From assembly GCF_017304615.1 (NCBI RefSeq), contig NZ_JAFKLZ010000003.1, forward strand, positions 1 through 64,000: a DNA stretch of 64,000 nucleotides. Direction: 5' to 3'. Position 1 is the first letter of the stretch. The number at the start of each line of letters is the position of its first letter. Shown here piece by piece: positions 14,990 to 24,132 of this stretch. Under the pieces are notes generated by a model, which saw only the letters and a list, made by a program, of their open reading frames with translations, was not told the origin of the DNA and ran no database searches. The DNA comes from Sphingomonas sp. Lineage in GTDB: Bacteria; Pseudomonadota; Alphaproteobacteria; Sphingomonadales; Sphingomonadaceae. The position numbers and the translations under genes were made by a program.

Positions 14990-16303
14990 ATGAAAATTAC
15001 GATGATCGGATCGGGCTATGTCGGCCTTGTTTCCGGCGCTTGCTTTTCCGATTTCGGGCATGACGTGGTGTGCGTCGACAAGGACGCGGGCAAGATCGAT
15101 GCGCTCAAGGCCGGACGCATGCCGATCTACGAGCCGGGGCTCGACCAGCTCGTCGCGTCGAACGTCGCGGCGGGCCGGCTGACCTTCACGACCGACCTCG
15201 CGCAGGGCGTAGCGGGCGCCGACGCGGTGTTCATTGCGGTCGGCACCCCGTCGCGGCGTGGCGACGGCCATGCCGATTTGACCTATGTGTTCGACGCGAC
15301 GCGCGAAATCGCCGCCGCGGTGACCGGCCCGACCGTCGTCGTCACCAAGTCGACCGTCCCCGTCGGCACCGGCGACAAGGTGCAGGAAATCCTCCGCGAG
15401 GAACGGCCGGACATCGAGATCGCGGTCGTCTCCAACCCCGAATTCCTGCGCGAGGGGGCGGCGATCGGCGATTTCAAGCGTCCCGACCGCATCGTCATCG
15501 GCAGCGAGGATTCGAACGACGGCGAACGCGCGCGCGGCGTGATGCGTGACGTCTATCGCCCGCTCTACCTCAACGAATCGCCGATCCTGTTCGTCGGCCG
15601 CCGCACGTCCGAGCTGATCAAATACGCCGCCAACGCGTTCCTCGCGACCAAGATCACCTTCATCAACGAAATCGCCGATCTGTGCGAAGCGGTGGGCGCC
15701 AACGTGCAGGACGTGTCGCGCGGGATCGGGCTCGACAACCGCATCGGATCGAAGTTCCTGCACGCCGGCCCCGGCTATGGCGGGTCGTGCTTCCCCAAGG
15801 ACACGCTGGCGCTGCTCAAGACCGCCGAGGATTTCGGCACGCCGACGCGGATCGTCGAGGCGGTGGTATCGGTCAACGACACGCGCAAGCGCGCGATGGG
15901 GCGCAAGATCGTCCATGCGCTGGACGACGACGCCAAGGGGAAGACCGTCGCGGTGCTCGGCCTGACCTTCAAGCCCAACACCGACGACATGCGCGACGCG
16001 CCGAGCCTGGCGATCGTCCAGAGCCTGATCGACGCCGGCGCGACGGTGCGCGCCTACGACCCCGAGGGGATGGACGCGGCCAAGGCGATGATGCCGGACG
16101 TCACCTATTGCGCCAACGCCTATGAGGCCGCGACGGGGGCGGATGCGGTGGCGATCGTGACCGAATGGGACACGTTCCGCGCGCTCGACCTCAAGCGGCT
16201 CGCCGGGGCGATGACCGGCAACGTGATGGTCGACCTGCGCAACATCTATCGCGCCGACGAGGTGACGAAGGCCGGGTTCGCCTATTCGTCGGTGGGGCGC
16301 TGA
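14990..16303 (+). CDS. ugd: UDP-glucose 6-dehydrogenase
   Basis: A 437-residue enzyme (EC 1.1.1.22) that oxidises UDP-glucose twice with NAD to UDP-glucuronate for exopolysaccharide and lipopolysaccharide synthesis. The N-terminal Rossmann motif is MKITMIGSGYVGLVSGACFS. STVPVGTGDKV and NPEFLREGAAIGDF are family signatures, and the catalytic Cys is in GYGGSCFPKDT. The C-terminal domain has VLGLTFKPNTDDMRDAPS. Length is standard. It converges on the ATPase gene, with a 22-bp overlap of the 3' ends. Confidence 0.96.
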   Translation: MKITMIGSGYVGLVSGACFSDFGHDVVCVDKDAGKIDALKAGRMPIYEPGLDQLVASNVAAGRLTFTTDLAQGVAGADAVFIAVGTPSRRGDGHADLTYVFDATREIAAAVTGPTVVVTKSTVPVGTGDKVQEILREERPDIEIAVVSNPEFLREGAAIGDFKRPDRIVIGSEDSNDGERARGVMRDVYRPLYLNESPILFVGRRTSELIKYAANAFLATKITFINEIADLCEAVGANVQDVSRGIGLDNRIGSKFLHAGPGYGGSCFPKDTLALLKTAEDFGTPTRIVEAVVSVNDTRKRAMGRKIVHALDDDAKGKTVAVLGLTFKPNTDDMRDAPSLAIVQSLIDAGATVRAYDPEGMDAAKAMMPDVTYCANAYEAATGADAVAIVTEWDTFRALDLKRLAGAMTGNVMVDLRNIYRADEVTKAGFAYSSVGR

Positions 16304-16821
16304 CGGCCTAGCTTGGCCAGCACGAAATCGGCCCGCGCGGCGACGGCATCGTAGGGCAGGATGATCGGACGGTAGCCGGCGTCGCGATACGCCCGGTCGA
16401 CGCGGTCATGATCGTCCAGCGCCTTGTCGAGGCCGTGGCGGCGGTCCTCGTCCTGCTCGTAGATTTGCGGCCATGGCGGCGCGAGGAACAGGCGATGGTA
16501 GCGATGGCGCGCGACGTCGTCGGCCGCCGATTCTCCGGCCGCGGCTTGCAACGCGACCGCCGCATCGACCACGCCTCGGTCGAAAAAGGTCAGCCCTTTC
16601 GCCGCCGCATGATCGGCGATCGACATCGCCAAAGCGTGGCGCGCGAACCCGGCCGGGTCATCCCATGGCAGCGCGCCGACCTTGCCCGCCCGCACATCGG
16701 CGATAATCCGCCGCCCGGGTTCGCGGACCACGGTGTAGCCGCGCCGCGCCAGTTCCTCGATCAGGGTGGACTTGCCCCCGCCCGAGCAGCCCGAAATCAT
16801 CACGAAGCAATCGGCGCTCAC
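16282..16821 (-). CDS. P-loop ATPase/kinase-like protein (AAA_28 type)
   Basis: A 179-residue protein. GTG 16821 overlaps the ygfZ stop (GTGA), which decides the start over longer upstream frames. The Walker A is ISGCSGGGKSTLIEELARRG, followed by TVVREPGRRII and FFDRGVVDAAVAL. It ends in a lid-like Arg-rich region (DEDRRHGLDKALDDHDRVDR). This is the pattern of predicted nucleotide-kinase-like ATPases (AAA_28). The substrate is unknown; its constant coupling to ygfZ here may be only positional. Confidence 0.8.
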   Translation of the reverse strand: MSADCFVMISGCSGGGKSTLIEELARRGYTVVREPGRRIIADVRAGKVGALPWDDPAGFARHALAMSIADHAAAKGLTFFDRGVVDAAVALQAAAGESAADDVARHRYHRLFLAPPWPQIYEQDEDRRHGLDKALDDHDRVDRAYRDAGYRPIILPYDAVAARADFVLAKLGRQRPTDE

Positions 16822-17528
16822 AGCGCCGCGGCCAGCCAGTCCGGCACGATCGCATCGCCCAGCGCCTCGACCCGGCGCAGTTCGACCATCAGCCCGAGGT
16901 CGGGATAGGCCGCGCGGGTGCGCTCGCCCGCCGGCGCGATCGGCGCGACGACCAGGCGGCGGTTGACCTTGGCGCGGTAATGCATCCGCGCCGTATTCTC
17001 CTGCCCGACATAGCAGCCCTTGGCGAAGCTGACGCCGCTGAGCTCGGCGGCGTTCGCCTCCAGCCACAGGGTCTTGTCCTGGCCCAGTTCCGCGACGCCC
17101 TCGGTGACGCCCAGCGACAGGCGATGCGCGCGCCAGCCGGTCGCGGGATCGCCGTCATTCCCCAGCCACCTCTTGCCGAGCGCAGCCAGCCGCGGATCGG
17201 CCACGCCGAGCGCATGGTCCATCGCCCAATGCACCGCGCCCGCGACGCGCTCGATCGTGATCGCGCGGCGCAGGCGATACATCGACAGGCGGCGCTTGAG
17301 GCTCTCGGCCTCGGCCGCCTCGCAATCGATCAGCACCGCGTCGCCGTCGGCCCAGAGCAGGAAGTCGAACAGCGCCTTGCCCTGCGGCGTCAGCAGCCCC
17401 GACCAGCGCGGCGTGGCGGCGTCGAGCGTCAGGACATCCTGCGTCACCAGCCCCTGCAGGAATCCGCGCGCATCCTCCCCCGCGACGCGGATCAGCGCGC
17501 GATCGGTCAGCATGGTTCCGGTGGTCAT
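16818..17528 (-). CDS. ygfZ: YgfZ/GcvT-type folate-binding Fe-S assembly protein
   Basis: A 236-residue protein of the YgfZ (IbaG/IBA57-like) family, a tetrahydrofolate-binding factor that helps maintain certain Fe-S enzymes. The signature KGCYVGQE is present ([16 protein letters not shown]). The N-terminus has the aminomethyltransferase-like fold ([23 protein letters not shown]). It is the first gene of a two-gene operon with the ATPase and is divergent from pyrC. Confidence 0.9.
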   Translation of the reverse strand: MTTGTMLTDRALIRVAGEDARGFLQGLVTQDVLTLDAATPRWSGLLTPQGKALFDFLLWADGDAVLIDCEAAEAESLKRRLSMYRLRRAITIERVAGAVHWAMDHALGVADPRLAALGKRWLGNDGDPATGWRAHRLSLGVTEGVAELGQDKTLWLEANAAELSGVSFAKGCYVGQENTARMHYRAKVNRRLVVAPIAPAGERTRAAYPDLGLMVELRRVEALGDAIVPDWLAAAL

Positions 17529-17563
17529 GGGGTGTAGCTAGGGGCGGCGTGGCGTTTTGTCAT

Positions 17564-17651
17564 CCGTTCGCCGCGAGCTTGTCGAAGGGCTGTCTTTTCT
17601 TCACACGACGCCGCAGACAAGGCAGGGCTTCGACAAGCTCAGCCCGAACGG
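17564..17651. repeat. Inverted intergenic repeat between ygfZ and pyrC
   Basis: The outer arms CCGTTCG/CGAACGG and inner arms GAGCTTGTCGAAG/CTTCGACAAGCTC are complementary around a loop of about 30 nt. This is the widespread proteobacterial CTTCGACAAGCTCAGC-type repeat. It lies directly before the pyrC ribosome site and may act as a hairpin in the leader. Confidence 0.85.
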
Positions 17652-17659
17652 AGTTTTCT

Positions 17660-18688
17660 GTGGCGCTCTACAAGCTCACCATCCGCCGCCCCGACGACTG
17701 GCACGTCCATCTGCGCGACGGCGAGATGCTGAGCGCGGTCGCGGCCTATACCGCGCGCCAGTTCGCGCGCGCGATCGTCATGCCCAACCTCACGCCGCCG
17801 GTGACGAGCATCGCCGCCGCCGAGGCGTATCGCGACCGCATCCTCGCCGCGCTGCCCGCCGACAGCGATTTCACCCCGCTGATGACCTTCTATCTGACCG
17901 ACGATGCCGATGCGGGCGAGATCGTGCGGGGCTACCGCGAGGGCGTGTTCGCGGCGTGCAAGCTCTACCCCGCGCACGCGACGACCAATTCGGCGCACGG
18001 CGTCACCGACATCGCCGCGCTGGCCCCGGTGTTCGAGGCGATGCAGGCGGCGGGGATGCCGCTGCTGGTCCATGGCGAAGTGACCGACCGCGCGATCGAC
18101 ATATTCGACCGCGAGGCCGTGTTCATCGAACGCACGCTGATCGGGCTGGTGCGCGATTTTCCGGCGCTCAAGATCGTGCTCGAGCATATCACCACCGCCG
18201 ACGCCGTGGATTTCGTCCGCGACGCCGCGGACAACGTGGCCGCGACGATCACGCCACAGCACCTCCACCTCAACCGCAATGCGCTGTTCGACGGGGGTCT
18301 CCGCCCGCACGCTTACTGCCTGCCGGTCGTCAAGCGCGAGCGGCACCGGCTCGCGGTGCGCGCGGCGGCGGTGTCGGGCAGCCCTAAATTCTTTCTCGGC
18401 ACCGACAGCGCGCCGCATGCGGTGGGGCGCAAGGAGATGGATTGCGGCTGCGCGGGCATCTTCAACGCGCCGTTCGCGCTCGAGAGCTATGTCGCGGTGT
18501 TCGACGAGGAAGGCGCGCTCGACCGGTTCGAGGGGTTCGCGAGCGAGCATGGGCCGCGCTTCTACGGGCTGCCGCTGAACGAGGGGACGGTGACGTTGGA
18601 GCGGGGGGCGGTGCAGGTGCCGGATCGCTTGGGTGACATCGTGCCGTTCCATGCGGGGGAGAGGTTGCCATGGAAATATATCGGCTAG
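17660..18688 (+). CDS. pyrC: Dihydroorotase, class II
   Basis: A 342-residue enzyme (EC 3.5.2.3) that closes carbamoyl-aspartate to dihydroorotate in pyrimidine synthesis. GTG 17660 gives the correct N-terminus ([20 protein letters not shown]). The frame extends upstream only into the intergenic repeat. Metal ligands are visible: HVHLRDG, the carbamylated Lys in [27 protein letters not shown] and GTDSAPH. The length matches E. coli PyrC. Confidence 0.95.
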   Translation: MALYKLTIRRPDDWHVHLRDGEMLSAVAAYTARQFARAIVMPNLTPPVTSIAAAEAYRDRILAALPADSDFTPLMTFYLTDDADAGEIVRGYREGVFAACKLYPAHATTNSAHGVTDIAALAPVFEAMQAAGMPLLVHGEVTDRAIDIFDREAVFIERTLIGLVRDFPALKIVLEHITTADAVDFVRDAADNVAATITPQHLHLNRNALFDGGLRPHAYCLPVVKRERHRLAVRAAAVSGSPKFFLGTDSAPHAVGRKEMDCGCAGIFNAPFALESYVAVFDEEGALDRFEGFASEHGPRFYGLPLNEGTVTLERGAVQVPDRLGDIVPFHAGERLPWKYIG

Positions 18689-18692
18689 GCCC

Positions 18693-18715
18693 GACGCGGG
18701 AGTGAATCCCGCGTC
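18693..18715. terminator. Bidirectional stem-loop between convergent genes
   Basis: A perfect 9-bp stem (GACGCGGGA / TCCCGCGTC) with a 5-nt loop, 4 bp after the pyrC stop and before the stop of the convergent DUF1134 gene. It has no T-run, so termination efficiency is uncertain. Confidence 0.55.
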
Positions 18716-18792
18716 GTCGGACGGGTCGGCGCGCCGACCTGCCGGCCGGGCTTGCGCGAGTCAGCCGGGCGTGACCGGCTGCCGCGCTGCGC

Positions 18793-19551
18793 CTAGAACG
18801 GCACCCACGTTCCCTTGTGCCGAAACTTCACATAGCCGGCGTTCACCCCCGCGCGCCAGCCGACGCCGAGGCGGACCGGGATCATCACGATGTTGCCGTG
18901 GCGCAGATACGTCGCGGAGAAGCCGCCGACGAAATAGAGCCGCCCCTCGCCGCTGGCATAGGCCTTGAACGCATCCTCGGTGTCATAGAGGTTATAGACC
19001 AGGATGAAGACCTTGGTGGCGTCGCCGCCGACGTCGAACCCGACGGAGGGCCCGCGCCAGTAGATCTTCTGGTTGCCCGCCACCGCGTGACTGAGCGTGC
19101 CCGATCCGTAGCGCGCGCCGATGACGAATGCGCCGGCCGCTTCCTTGCCCGCGATATAGGCGTTGGGCCGGCCCTGCTTGGCCAGGATCTTCTCGATGAT
19201 GTCGGCCAGGCCCTTGGCGCCCTTGCCGAACACGCCTTCCGCCGCGGCGAGCACGTCGCCCTTGTCATAGGTCGGACCGGTGGTCGGCGGAACCTCGGGC
19301 GGGGCGACGGTCGCGGTCTGGTCCTGCGGTGGCGGCGCATAGGGCGGGGGGGACGTATCCTGCGGCGCGCCGCGCTCATCGGCGGCGAGCGGCGCAGGAT
19401 CGACGGCCGCGGGGGTAAGGGTCGGCGCGGGCTTCGGCTTCTTCAGGTCGCCGTCGATCGCCGCGTTGGGATCGATCGTCGTCACTTGCGCCGCCACTGG
19501 CCCAGTCAGCGCCACCAACGCCAGCGCGATCGTCGTCATCAACCGGCGCAT
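18793..19551 (-). CDS. DUF1134 periplasmic protein (EipA-like)
   Basis: A 252-residue protein. ATG 19551 is preferred because a GGGAG site precedes it and a Sec signal follows (MRRLMTTIALALVALTGPVA). A low-complexity Pro/Ala region (about residues 25-95) precedes the conserved domain (FGKGAKGLADIIEKILAKQG; AAGAFVIGARYGSGTLSHA; SVGFDVGGDATKVFILVYNL). The family includes Brucella EipA, a periplasmic cell-envelope integrity factor, and is widespread in Alphaproteobacteria. Confidence 0.88.
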   Translation of the reverse strand: MRRLMTTIALALVALTGPVAAQVTTIDPNAAIDGDLKKPKPAPTLTPAAVDPAPLAADERGAPQDTSPPPYAPPPQDQTATVAPPEVPPTTGPTYDKGDVLAAAEGVFGKGAKGLADIIEKILAKQGRPNAYIAGKEAAGAFVIGARYGSGTLSHAVAGNQKIYWRGPSVGFDVGGDATKVFILVYNLYDTEDAFKAYASGEGRLYFVGGFSATYLRHGNIVMIPVRLGVGWRAGVNAGYVKFRHKGTWVPF

Positions 19552-19724
19552 ATGCCCGAACTCCCACCCGATAATCCGGTGAGCTAAGCCCGTGGCGGAT
19601 TGCCCGGCAATGAACGGTGGGACCGCGAGCGACGACACGAATCGATTCCGCGGTGAAGCGAGTCGGAATCCCCTGGTTGATCGCCCCCCGGCGCCCCGCT
19701 ATAGGCCGCGCTTCGCCGCTGCGT

Positions 19725-19814
19725 GGAGACGTGGGTGAGTGGCTGAAACCAACGCTTTGCTAAAGCGTCGTACGGGAAACCGTACCGAGGGTTCGAATCC
19801 CTCCGTCTCCGCCA
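19725..19814 (+). tRNA. tRNA-Ser(GCU)
   Basis: A 90-nt class II tRNA. The acceptor arms GGAGACG/CGTCTCC, the anticodon stem ACGCT/AGCGT with GCT at 19759-19761, a long variable arm (TACGGGAAACCGTA), the T-loop GGTTCGAATCC and an encoded CCA are all visible. Confidence 0.97.
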
Positions 19815-19959
19815 GGGCGCGTCGCCGTTCGACGCGACAGCCCTTGATTTCAAATCGTTGCCAGTGTCCATTCGCACGCGTCGCCGCGCGAGATGGCGTG
19901 ACATGCGTCCGCGCCGGCGATCCTGCCGGTCGATGGCGTCGTTGAAAAAGGGGAGTGCG

Positions 19960-21267
19960 ATGGACCGACGCGACCTTCTGATCGGGCTTGGCGCGACCGC
20001 CGCCCTGTCGGCCCAGCCCTCGCAGGCCACGGCGCCCCGCGCGCGCGCCGCAAAAAAGGATTTCCTGTGGGGCACGGCGATCTCCGCGCACCAGAGCGAG
20101 GGCAATAACGTCAATTCGGACGGCTGGCTCAACGAACACATCAAGCCCACGCTGTACAAGGAGCCGTCGGGCGACGCGTGCGACAGTTACGAACGGTTCG
20201 GCGAGGACATCGCGCTCGCCGCGAGCCTGGGGTTCAACGCACATCGTTTCGGAATCGAATGGGCGCGGATCGAGCCCGAGCCGGGGCAATTCTCGATGGC
20301 CGCGCTCGACCATTACAAGCGCGTGCTCGAGGCGTGCCGCGCCCATAACCTGAAGCCGATGGTCACATTCATGCACTTCACCACGCCGCGCTGGTTCGCG
20401 GCGCGGGGTGGGTTCGAGGCGGACGGCGCACCCGATCTGTTCGCGCGGTTCGCCGACAAGGCCGCGCGGCATTTCGGGTCGCTGCCCGCCTTTGCGACGA
20501 CGTTCAACGAGATCAATATTCAGCAGTTGATCCGAGTCCTGATCCCCAGCATCGACCAGGCGCGACCGCTGATCGACGCCATGTTCGCCGCGTCGGCCAA
20601 GGCGTGCGGGTCGGACACGTTCCGGTCCTGGGCCTTCGCCGACGCCGAAAAGATCGCGGGCCCCACCCATGTCGCGCATGCCAAGGCCTATCAGGCGATC
20701 AAGGCGGCGGGCGGCGGCTATCCGGTCGGGATCAGCATTTCGGTGCAGGACCTCCAGCCGCTGCCGGGCGGCGAAGCGGGCGTGAAGGAGCTGCAGCGCA
20801 CGATCTATGGCCAGTGGTTAGATTCGTCGACGCCCGCGGACTTCATCGGCGTGCAGCCCTATACGCGCATCCTGATCGGCCCGGACGGCGTGGTGCCGCC
20901 CGCCAAGGACGCGGTGATGACCGATGCCGGATACGAAAACTACCCCGCCGCGCTCGGCAACACGTTGCGCTATGTCGCGAAGGCGACGGGCAAACCGGTC
21001 TTCGCCAGCGAAAGCGGCATCGCGGCCGATGACGACCGGATCCGAATCAAATTCATCGATGAAACGATGGCCGAACTGCGCAAGGTCATCGCGGAAGGGG
21101 TGGACGTGCGCGGGTATTTCCACTGGTCCTTGCTCGACAATTTCGAATGGACGAGCGGGTATGCCAAGCATTTCGGGCTGGTGGCGGTCGACCGCACGAC
21201 GTTCAAACGCACGCCGAAGCCCAGCGCCTATCACCTCGGCCGTATCGCGCGCGCCGGTATCGCATAG
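19960..21267 (+). CDS. Glycoside hydrolase family 1 beta-glucosidase-like, exported
   Basis: A 435-residue protein. ATG 19960 follows GGGGAG and starts an RR-containing signal (MDRRDLLIGLGATAALSAQP), possibly Tat. The GH1 scaffold is clear: FLWGTAISAHQSEGN, HRFGIEWARIEPEPG, HFTTPRWFAARGGFE, the acid/base Glu in TTFNEIN, and FHWSLLDNFEWTSGYAKHFG. The nucleophile region reads FASESGIA instead of the common TENG, but keeps Glu. It probably cleaves beta-glycosides in the periplasm. The SGNH hydrolase gene follows after 12 bp, indicating an operon. Confidence 0.88.
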   Translation: MDRRDLLIGLGATAALSAQPSQATAPRARAAKKDFLWGTAISAHQSEGNNVNSDGWLNEHIKPTLYKEPSGDACDSYERFGEDIALAASLGFNAHRFGIEWARIEPEPGQFSMAALDHYKRVLEACRAHNLKPMVTFMHFTTPRWFAARGGFEADGAPDLFARFADKAARHFGSLPAFATTFNEINIQQLIRVLIPSIDQARPLIDAMFAASAKACGSDTFRSWAFADAEKIAGPTHVAHAKAYQAIKAAGGGYPVGISISVQDLQPLPGGEAGVKELQRTIYGQWLDSSTPADFIGVQPYTRILIGPDGVVPPAKDAVMTDAGYENYPAALGNTLRYVAKATGKPVFASESGIAADDDRIRIKFIDETMAELRKVIAEGVDVRGYFHWSLLDNFEWTSGYAKHFGLVAVDRTTFKRTPKPSAYHLGRIARAGIA

Positions 21268-21279
21268 GGAGGCGCGACC

Positions 21280-22098
21280 ATGGCCGTTCCGTTGATCCTG
21301 CTCGCCGCTGCCGCGACTGGCGTGACCGATACGCCGTGTCCGCCCGCAATCCCGATCCCGCCCGCGATCGGGGCGTGGCGGCAAAAGACCTACGCGCCCG
21401 ACAATGCGAAGATGGTCCCGCCGCCGCTTGCGGAGGCCGGGCCTTACTTCAAGGCCTATCAGGAAGCGCGCAAGACCGACTGGGCGGACCTGTGCCGCTA
21501 TCGTGACGACAATGCGAAGCTGATCGCGCTGCCGCAGTCGGCGCGCGACGTGGTGTTCATGGGCGATTCGATCACCGAGGGGTGGAATTACGGCGACAAG
21601 GGCTTCTTCACCGGCGGCTGGATCGACCGGGGGATCAGCGGGCAAACCACGCCGCAGATGCTGCTGCGTTTCCCGGGTGACGTGATCGCGTTGCATCCGC
21701 GCGTCGTCCACATCATGGCGGGGACCAACGACATTGCGGGCAATACCGGCCCCACGTCGATGGATACGATCGTCGGCAATATCGCCGCGATGGTGACGCT
21801 GGCGAAGGCGGCGGGGATTCGCGTGGTACTGGCCGCGACGCCGCCCGCGGACAAGTTCGGCTGGCGGTCCGACCTGCGTCCCGCGCCGCAGATCGCTGCG
21901 CTCAACGCCCGGCTGCGCGAACTGGCGGAGCGCGAGAAGGTGACGTTCGTCGATTACGGCTCGGTGCTGGCAACGCCCGATGGCGCGATGAAGGATGCGC
22001 TGACGCTCGACGGGGTGCATCCCAACGCGGAGGGCTATGCAGCGATGGGGCCGCTGGCGAAGAAGGCGGTGGCGGCGGCGCTGGCCGCGCGGAGATAG
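21280..22098 (+). CDS. SGNH/GDSL-family hydrolase, exported
   Basis: A 272-residue protein with a short N-terminal hydrophobic stretch (MAVPLILLAAAATGV). The SGNH blocks are complete: GDSITEGW (catalytic Ser), DRGISGQTTPQ (Gly), MAGTNDIAGN (Asn) and LTLDGVHPNAEGY (Asp/His). Together with the GH1 gene 12 bp upstream it suggests deacylation of a glycan or glycoside that the glucosidase then cuts. The exact ester is unknown. Confidence 0.88.
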   Translation: MAVPLILLAAAATGVTDTPCPPAIPIPPAIGAWRQKTYAPDNAKMVPPPLAEAGPYFKAYQEARKTDWADLCRYRDDNAKLIALPQSARDVVFMGDSITEGWNYGDKGFFTGGWIDRGISGQTTPQMLLRFPGDVIALHPRVVHIMAGTNDIAGNTGPTSMDTIVGNIAAMVTLAKAAGIRVVLAATPPADKFGWRSDLRPAPQIAALNARLRELAEREKVTFVDYGSVLATPDGAMKDALTLDGVHPNAEGYAAMGPLAKKAVAAALAARR

Positions 22099-22140
22099 CG
22101 CGCCCCTGCCAAGCGCGGCAAAGCCGTGTATAGCGGCCGC

Positions 22141-23397
22141 GTGTTGCGTCGGCTTATCGCCCTCCTGCTCGTCCTGTTCGCGGTCCCGGCGATCGCGCAG
22201 ACAGCGCCCACCGCTCCCCGCGTGCAGACGCTGGACGAGGCGCTGGCGCAGGACGCCGCCGAATATGCCAAGCAGTTCGATGTACCTCAGGCCGAGGCCG
22301 AGCGGCGGCTGCGCGCGCTGGCCGACAGCGTGGCCGTGACCGACACTATCGAGACCGTCTATCGCGATCGCGTCGCCGGGGTATCGATCGAACACAAGCC
22401 GCGCTTGCGTATCCTGGTGTACCTGACCGGCGATGAGGCCGTGCCGAACCGCACGCTCGACGCCGACGGGCTGACGGTGCCGATCGTGTTCCGCACCGGC
22501 GCGAAGGCGAGCCGAGACCGCGTGATCTGGGCCATCACCTATCATCAGGAGGCAATCCGCGCGGCGCTGCCCAGTCCGCCCGCAATGGGCCTCGACCCGC
22601 GCACCGGCGAACTGGTCATCGTCGTGCCCAGCGCGACCGCCGCCGCCCAGGGCAGGGAAGCGCTTCGCGCGAAGCTGGAGGGCATTGCCGGAGTGCCGGT
22701 GCGCCTCCTCGTGCTCGATCAGATCGACATCAATCTGTCCGCGCCGAAGGGCGGATCGCGAGTGGAGGGTGTCAGCCCCGCCGACGGCAAGCGCTATCTC
22801 TGTACGACCGGGTTCACCGTGACCGACGGCACGCGTTACGGCGTCGCGACGGCGGCGCACTGCCTCGACGACCTGACCTATCTCGATCCTAAGCGCACCG
22901 CCACGCCGCTCAGCTTCGTCGGGCAATGGGGCTGGGGGTATCAGGACGTCCAGATCAACGCGGCGTCCACTCCACTGCCCGGTCTGTTCTTCGCCGATAC
23001 CGGCCGGACGGTGGAGCGCCCGGTGACTGGCCAACGCAGCCGCGACAGCACACGCGCGGGCGACTTCGTCTGCCATCGCGGCGAGACGACGGGGTATAGC
23101 TGCGCGATCGTCCAGCTGACCGATTTTGCCCCCGCGGGCGACCTGTGCGGCGGGCCGTGCCTGCCAACCTGGGTGACGGTAGCCGGGCCGACTTGCCGCG
23201 GCGGCGACAGCGGAGCGCCGGTGTTTATCGGGACGACGGCGATGGGGATCGTCAAGGGCGCGACATATCGGGGCGGCGCGTGCATCTTCTATTTCTACAT
23301 GTCGACCGACTACATCCCGCAGCCGTGGCGACTGGTGATCGGGCCGACGACGCCCCCTGTTCCGCCGCTGCCGTTTGGTGCAATAGGCCCGCCATGA
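22141..23397 (+). CDS. Trypsin-like (S1 family) serine protease, exported
   Basis: A 418-residue protein. GTG 22141 starts a good signal peptide (LRRLIALLLVLFAVPAIA); an upstream GTG at 22126 is possible. About 200 residues of pro-region precede a chymotrypsin-fold domain. The His is in VATAAHCLDDL, the Ser in CRGGDSGAPVF, and paired Cys are present (LCTTGF, CHRGETTGYSC). The layout resembles alpha-lytic-type proteases with a folding propeptide. The stop overlaps the dapB start (ATGA). Confidence 0.82.
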   Translation: MLRRLIALLLVLFAVPAIAQTAPTAPRVQTLDEALAQDAAEYAKQFDVPQAEAERRLRALADSVAVTDTIETVYRDRVAGVSIEHKPRLRILVYLTGDEAVPNRTLDADGLTVPIVFRTGAKASRDRVIWAITYHQEAIRAALPSPPAMGLDPRTGELVIVVPSATAAAQGREALRAKLEGIAGVPVRLLVLDQIDINLSAPKGGSRVEGVSPADGKRYLCTTGFTVTDGTRYGVATAAHCLDDLTYLDPKRTATPLSFVGQWGWGYQDVQINAASTPLPGLFFADTGRTVERPVTGQRSRDSTRAGDFVCHRGETTGYSCAIVQLTDFAPAGDLCGGPCLPTWVTVAGPTCRGGDSGAPVFIGTTAMGIVKGATYRGGACIFYFYMSTDYIPQPWRLVIGPTTPPVPPLPFGAIGPP

Positions 23398-24122
23398 CCG
23401 CGATCGGAATCCTGGGCAGCGAAGGACGGATGGGGCGCGCGATCGCCGCCGTCGCGACCGACTTGGGCGCGACCGTCGCCGGTGGCGTGGACGCCGGGGG
23501 CGATCCGCTGGTGCTGGCGCGCGCGTCCGACGTGCTGGTCGATTTCACCGCACCCTCCGCTCTTGAAGCGAATCTGGCGGCGGCGTGCGAGGGCAGAACG
23601 CCGATCGTCGTCGGCACCACCGGGCTGACCGCGCAGCACCATGCGATGATCGACAATGCCGCCGCGCGGATCGCGGTGCTGCAAACCAGCACGACCTCGC
23701 TCGGCATCACGCTGCTCGCGCGGCTCGTCGCCGACGCTGCGGAAAAGCTCGGGCCCGATTGGGACATCGAGATCGTCGAGGCGCACCACCGGCACAAGGT
23801 CGATGCGCCGTCGGGCACCGCCTTGCTGCTTGGCGAGGCGGCGGCGGAGGGGCGCGGCGCACCGCTCGGCGACTTGAAGGTGGTCGACCGCGCCGGGCTG
23901 GTGGGCGCGCGGGCGGAAGGGACGATCGGCTTCGCGTCGATCCGCGGCGGGTCGATCGCGGGCGACCATCAGGTGATCTTCGCAGGGTCGGGTGAGCGGC
24001 TCGAACTGATTCACCGCGCCGAAAGCCGCGAAATCTTCGCGCGGGGCGCCGTGCGCGCGGCCTTGTGGCTCGCCGGCCAACCCGCGGGACGCTACGCGAT
24101 GGCGGAAGTGCTCGGCCTGTGA
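23394..24122 (+). CDS. dapB: 4-hydroxy-tetrahydrodipicolinate reductase
   Basis: A 242-residue enzyme (EC 1.17.1.8) of lysine and diaminopimelate synthesis. The nucleotide-binding motif is GILGSEGRMGRAIA. The catalytic signature EAHHRHKVDAPSGTALLLG is intact, and the RGGSIAGDHQVIF block is conserved. ATG 23394 overlaps the previous stop; longer in-frame extensions lie inside the protease gene. Length is slightly short but complete. Confidence 0.96.
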   Translation: MTAIGILGSEGRMGRAIAAVATDLGATVAGGVDAGGDPLVLARASDVLVDFTAPSALEANLAAACEGRTPIVVGTTGLTAQHHAMIDNAAARIAVLQTSTTSLGITLLARLVADAAEKLGPDWDIEIVEAHHRHKVDAPSGTALLLGEAAAEGRGAPLGDLKVVDRAGLVGARAEGTIGFASIRGGSIAGDHQVIFAGSGERLELIHRAESREIFARGAVRAALWLAGQPAGRYAMAEVLGL

Positions 24123-24132
24123 GCGTTTCGCT

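Noticed and set aside
20818..23076. Minus-strand open frame of 752 codons across the GH1, SGNH and protease genes
   Set aside because: It is antisense to three genes with clear catalytic motifs. Its translation is Arg/His/Gly-rich without domains, as expected from high-GC stop depletion.
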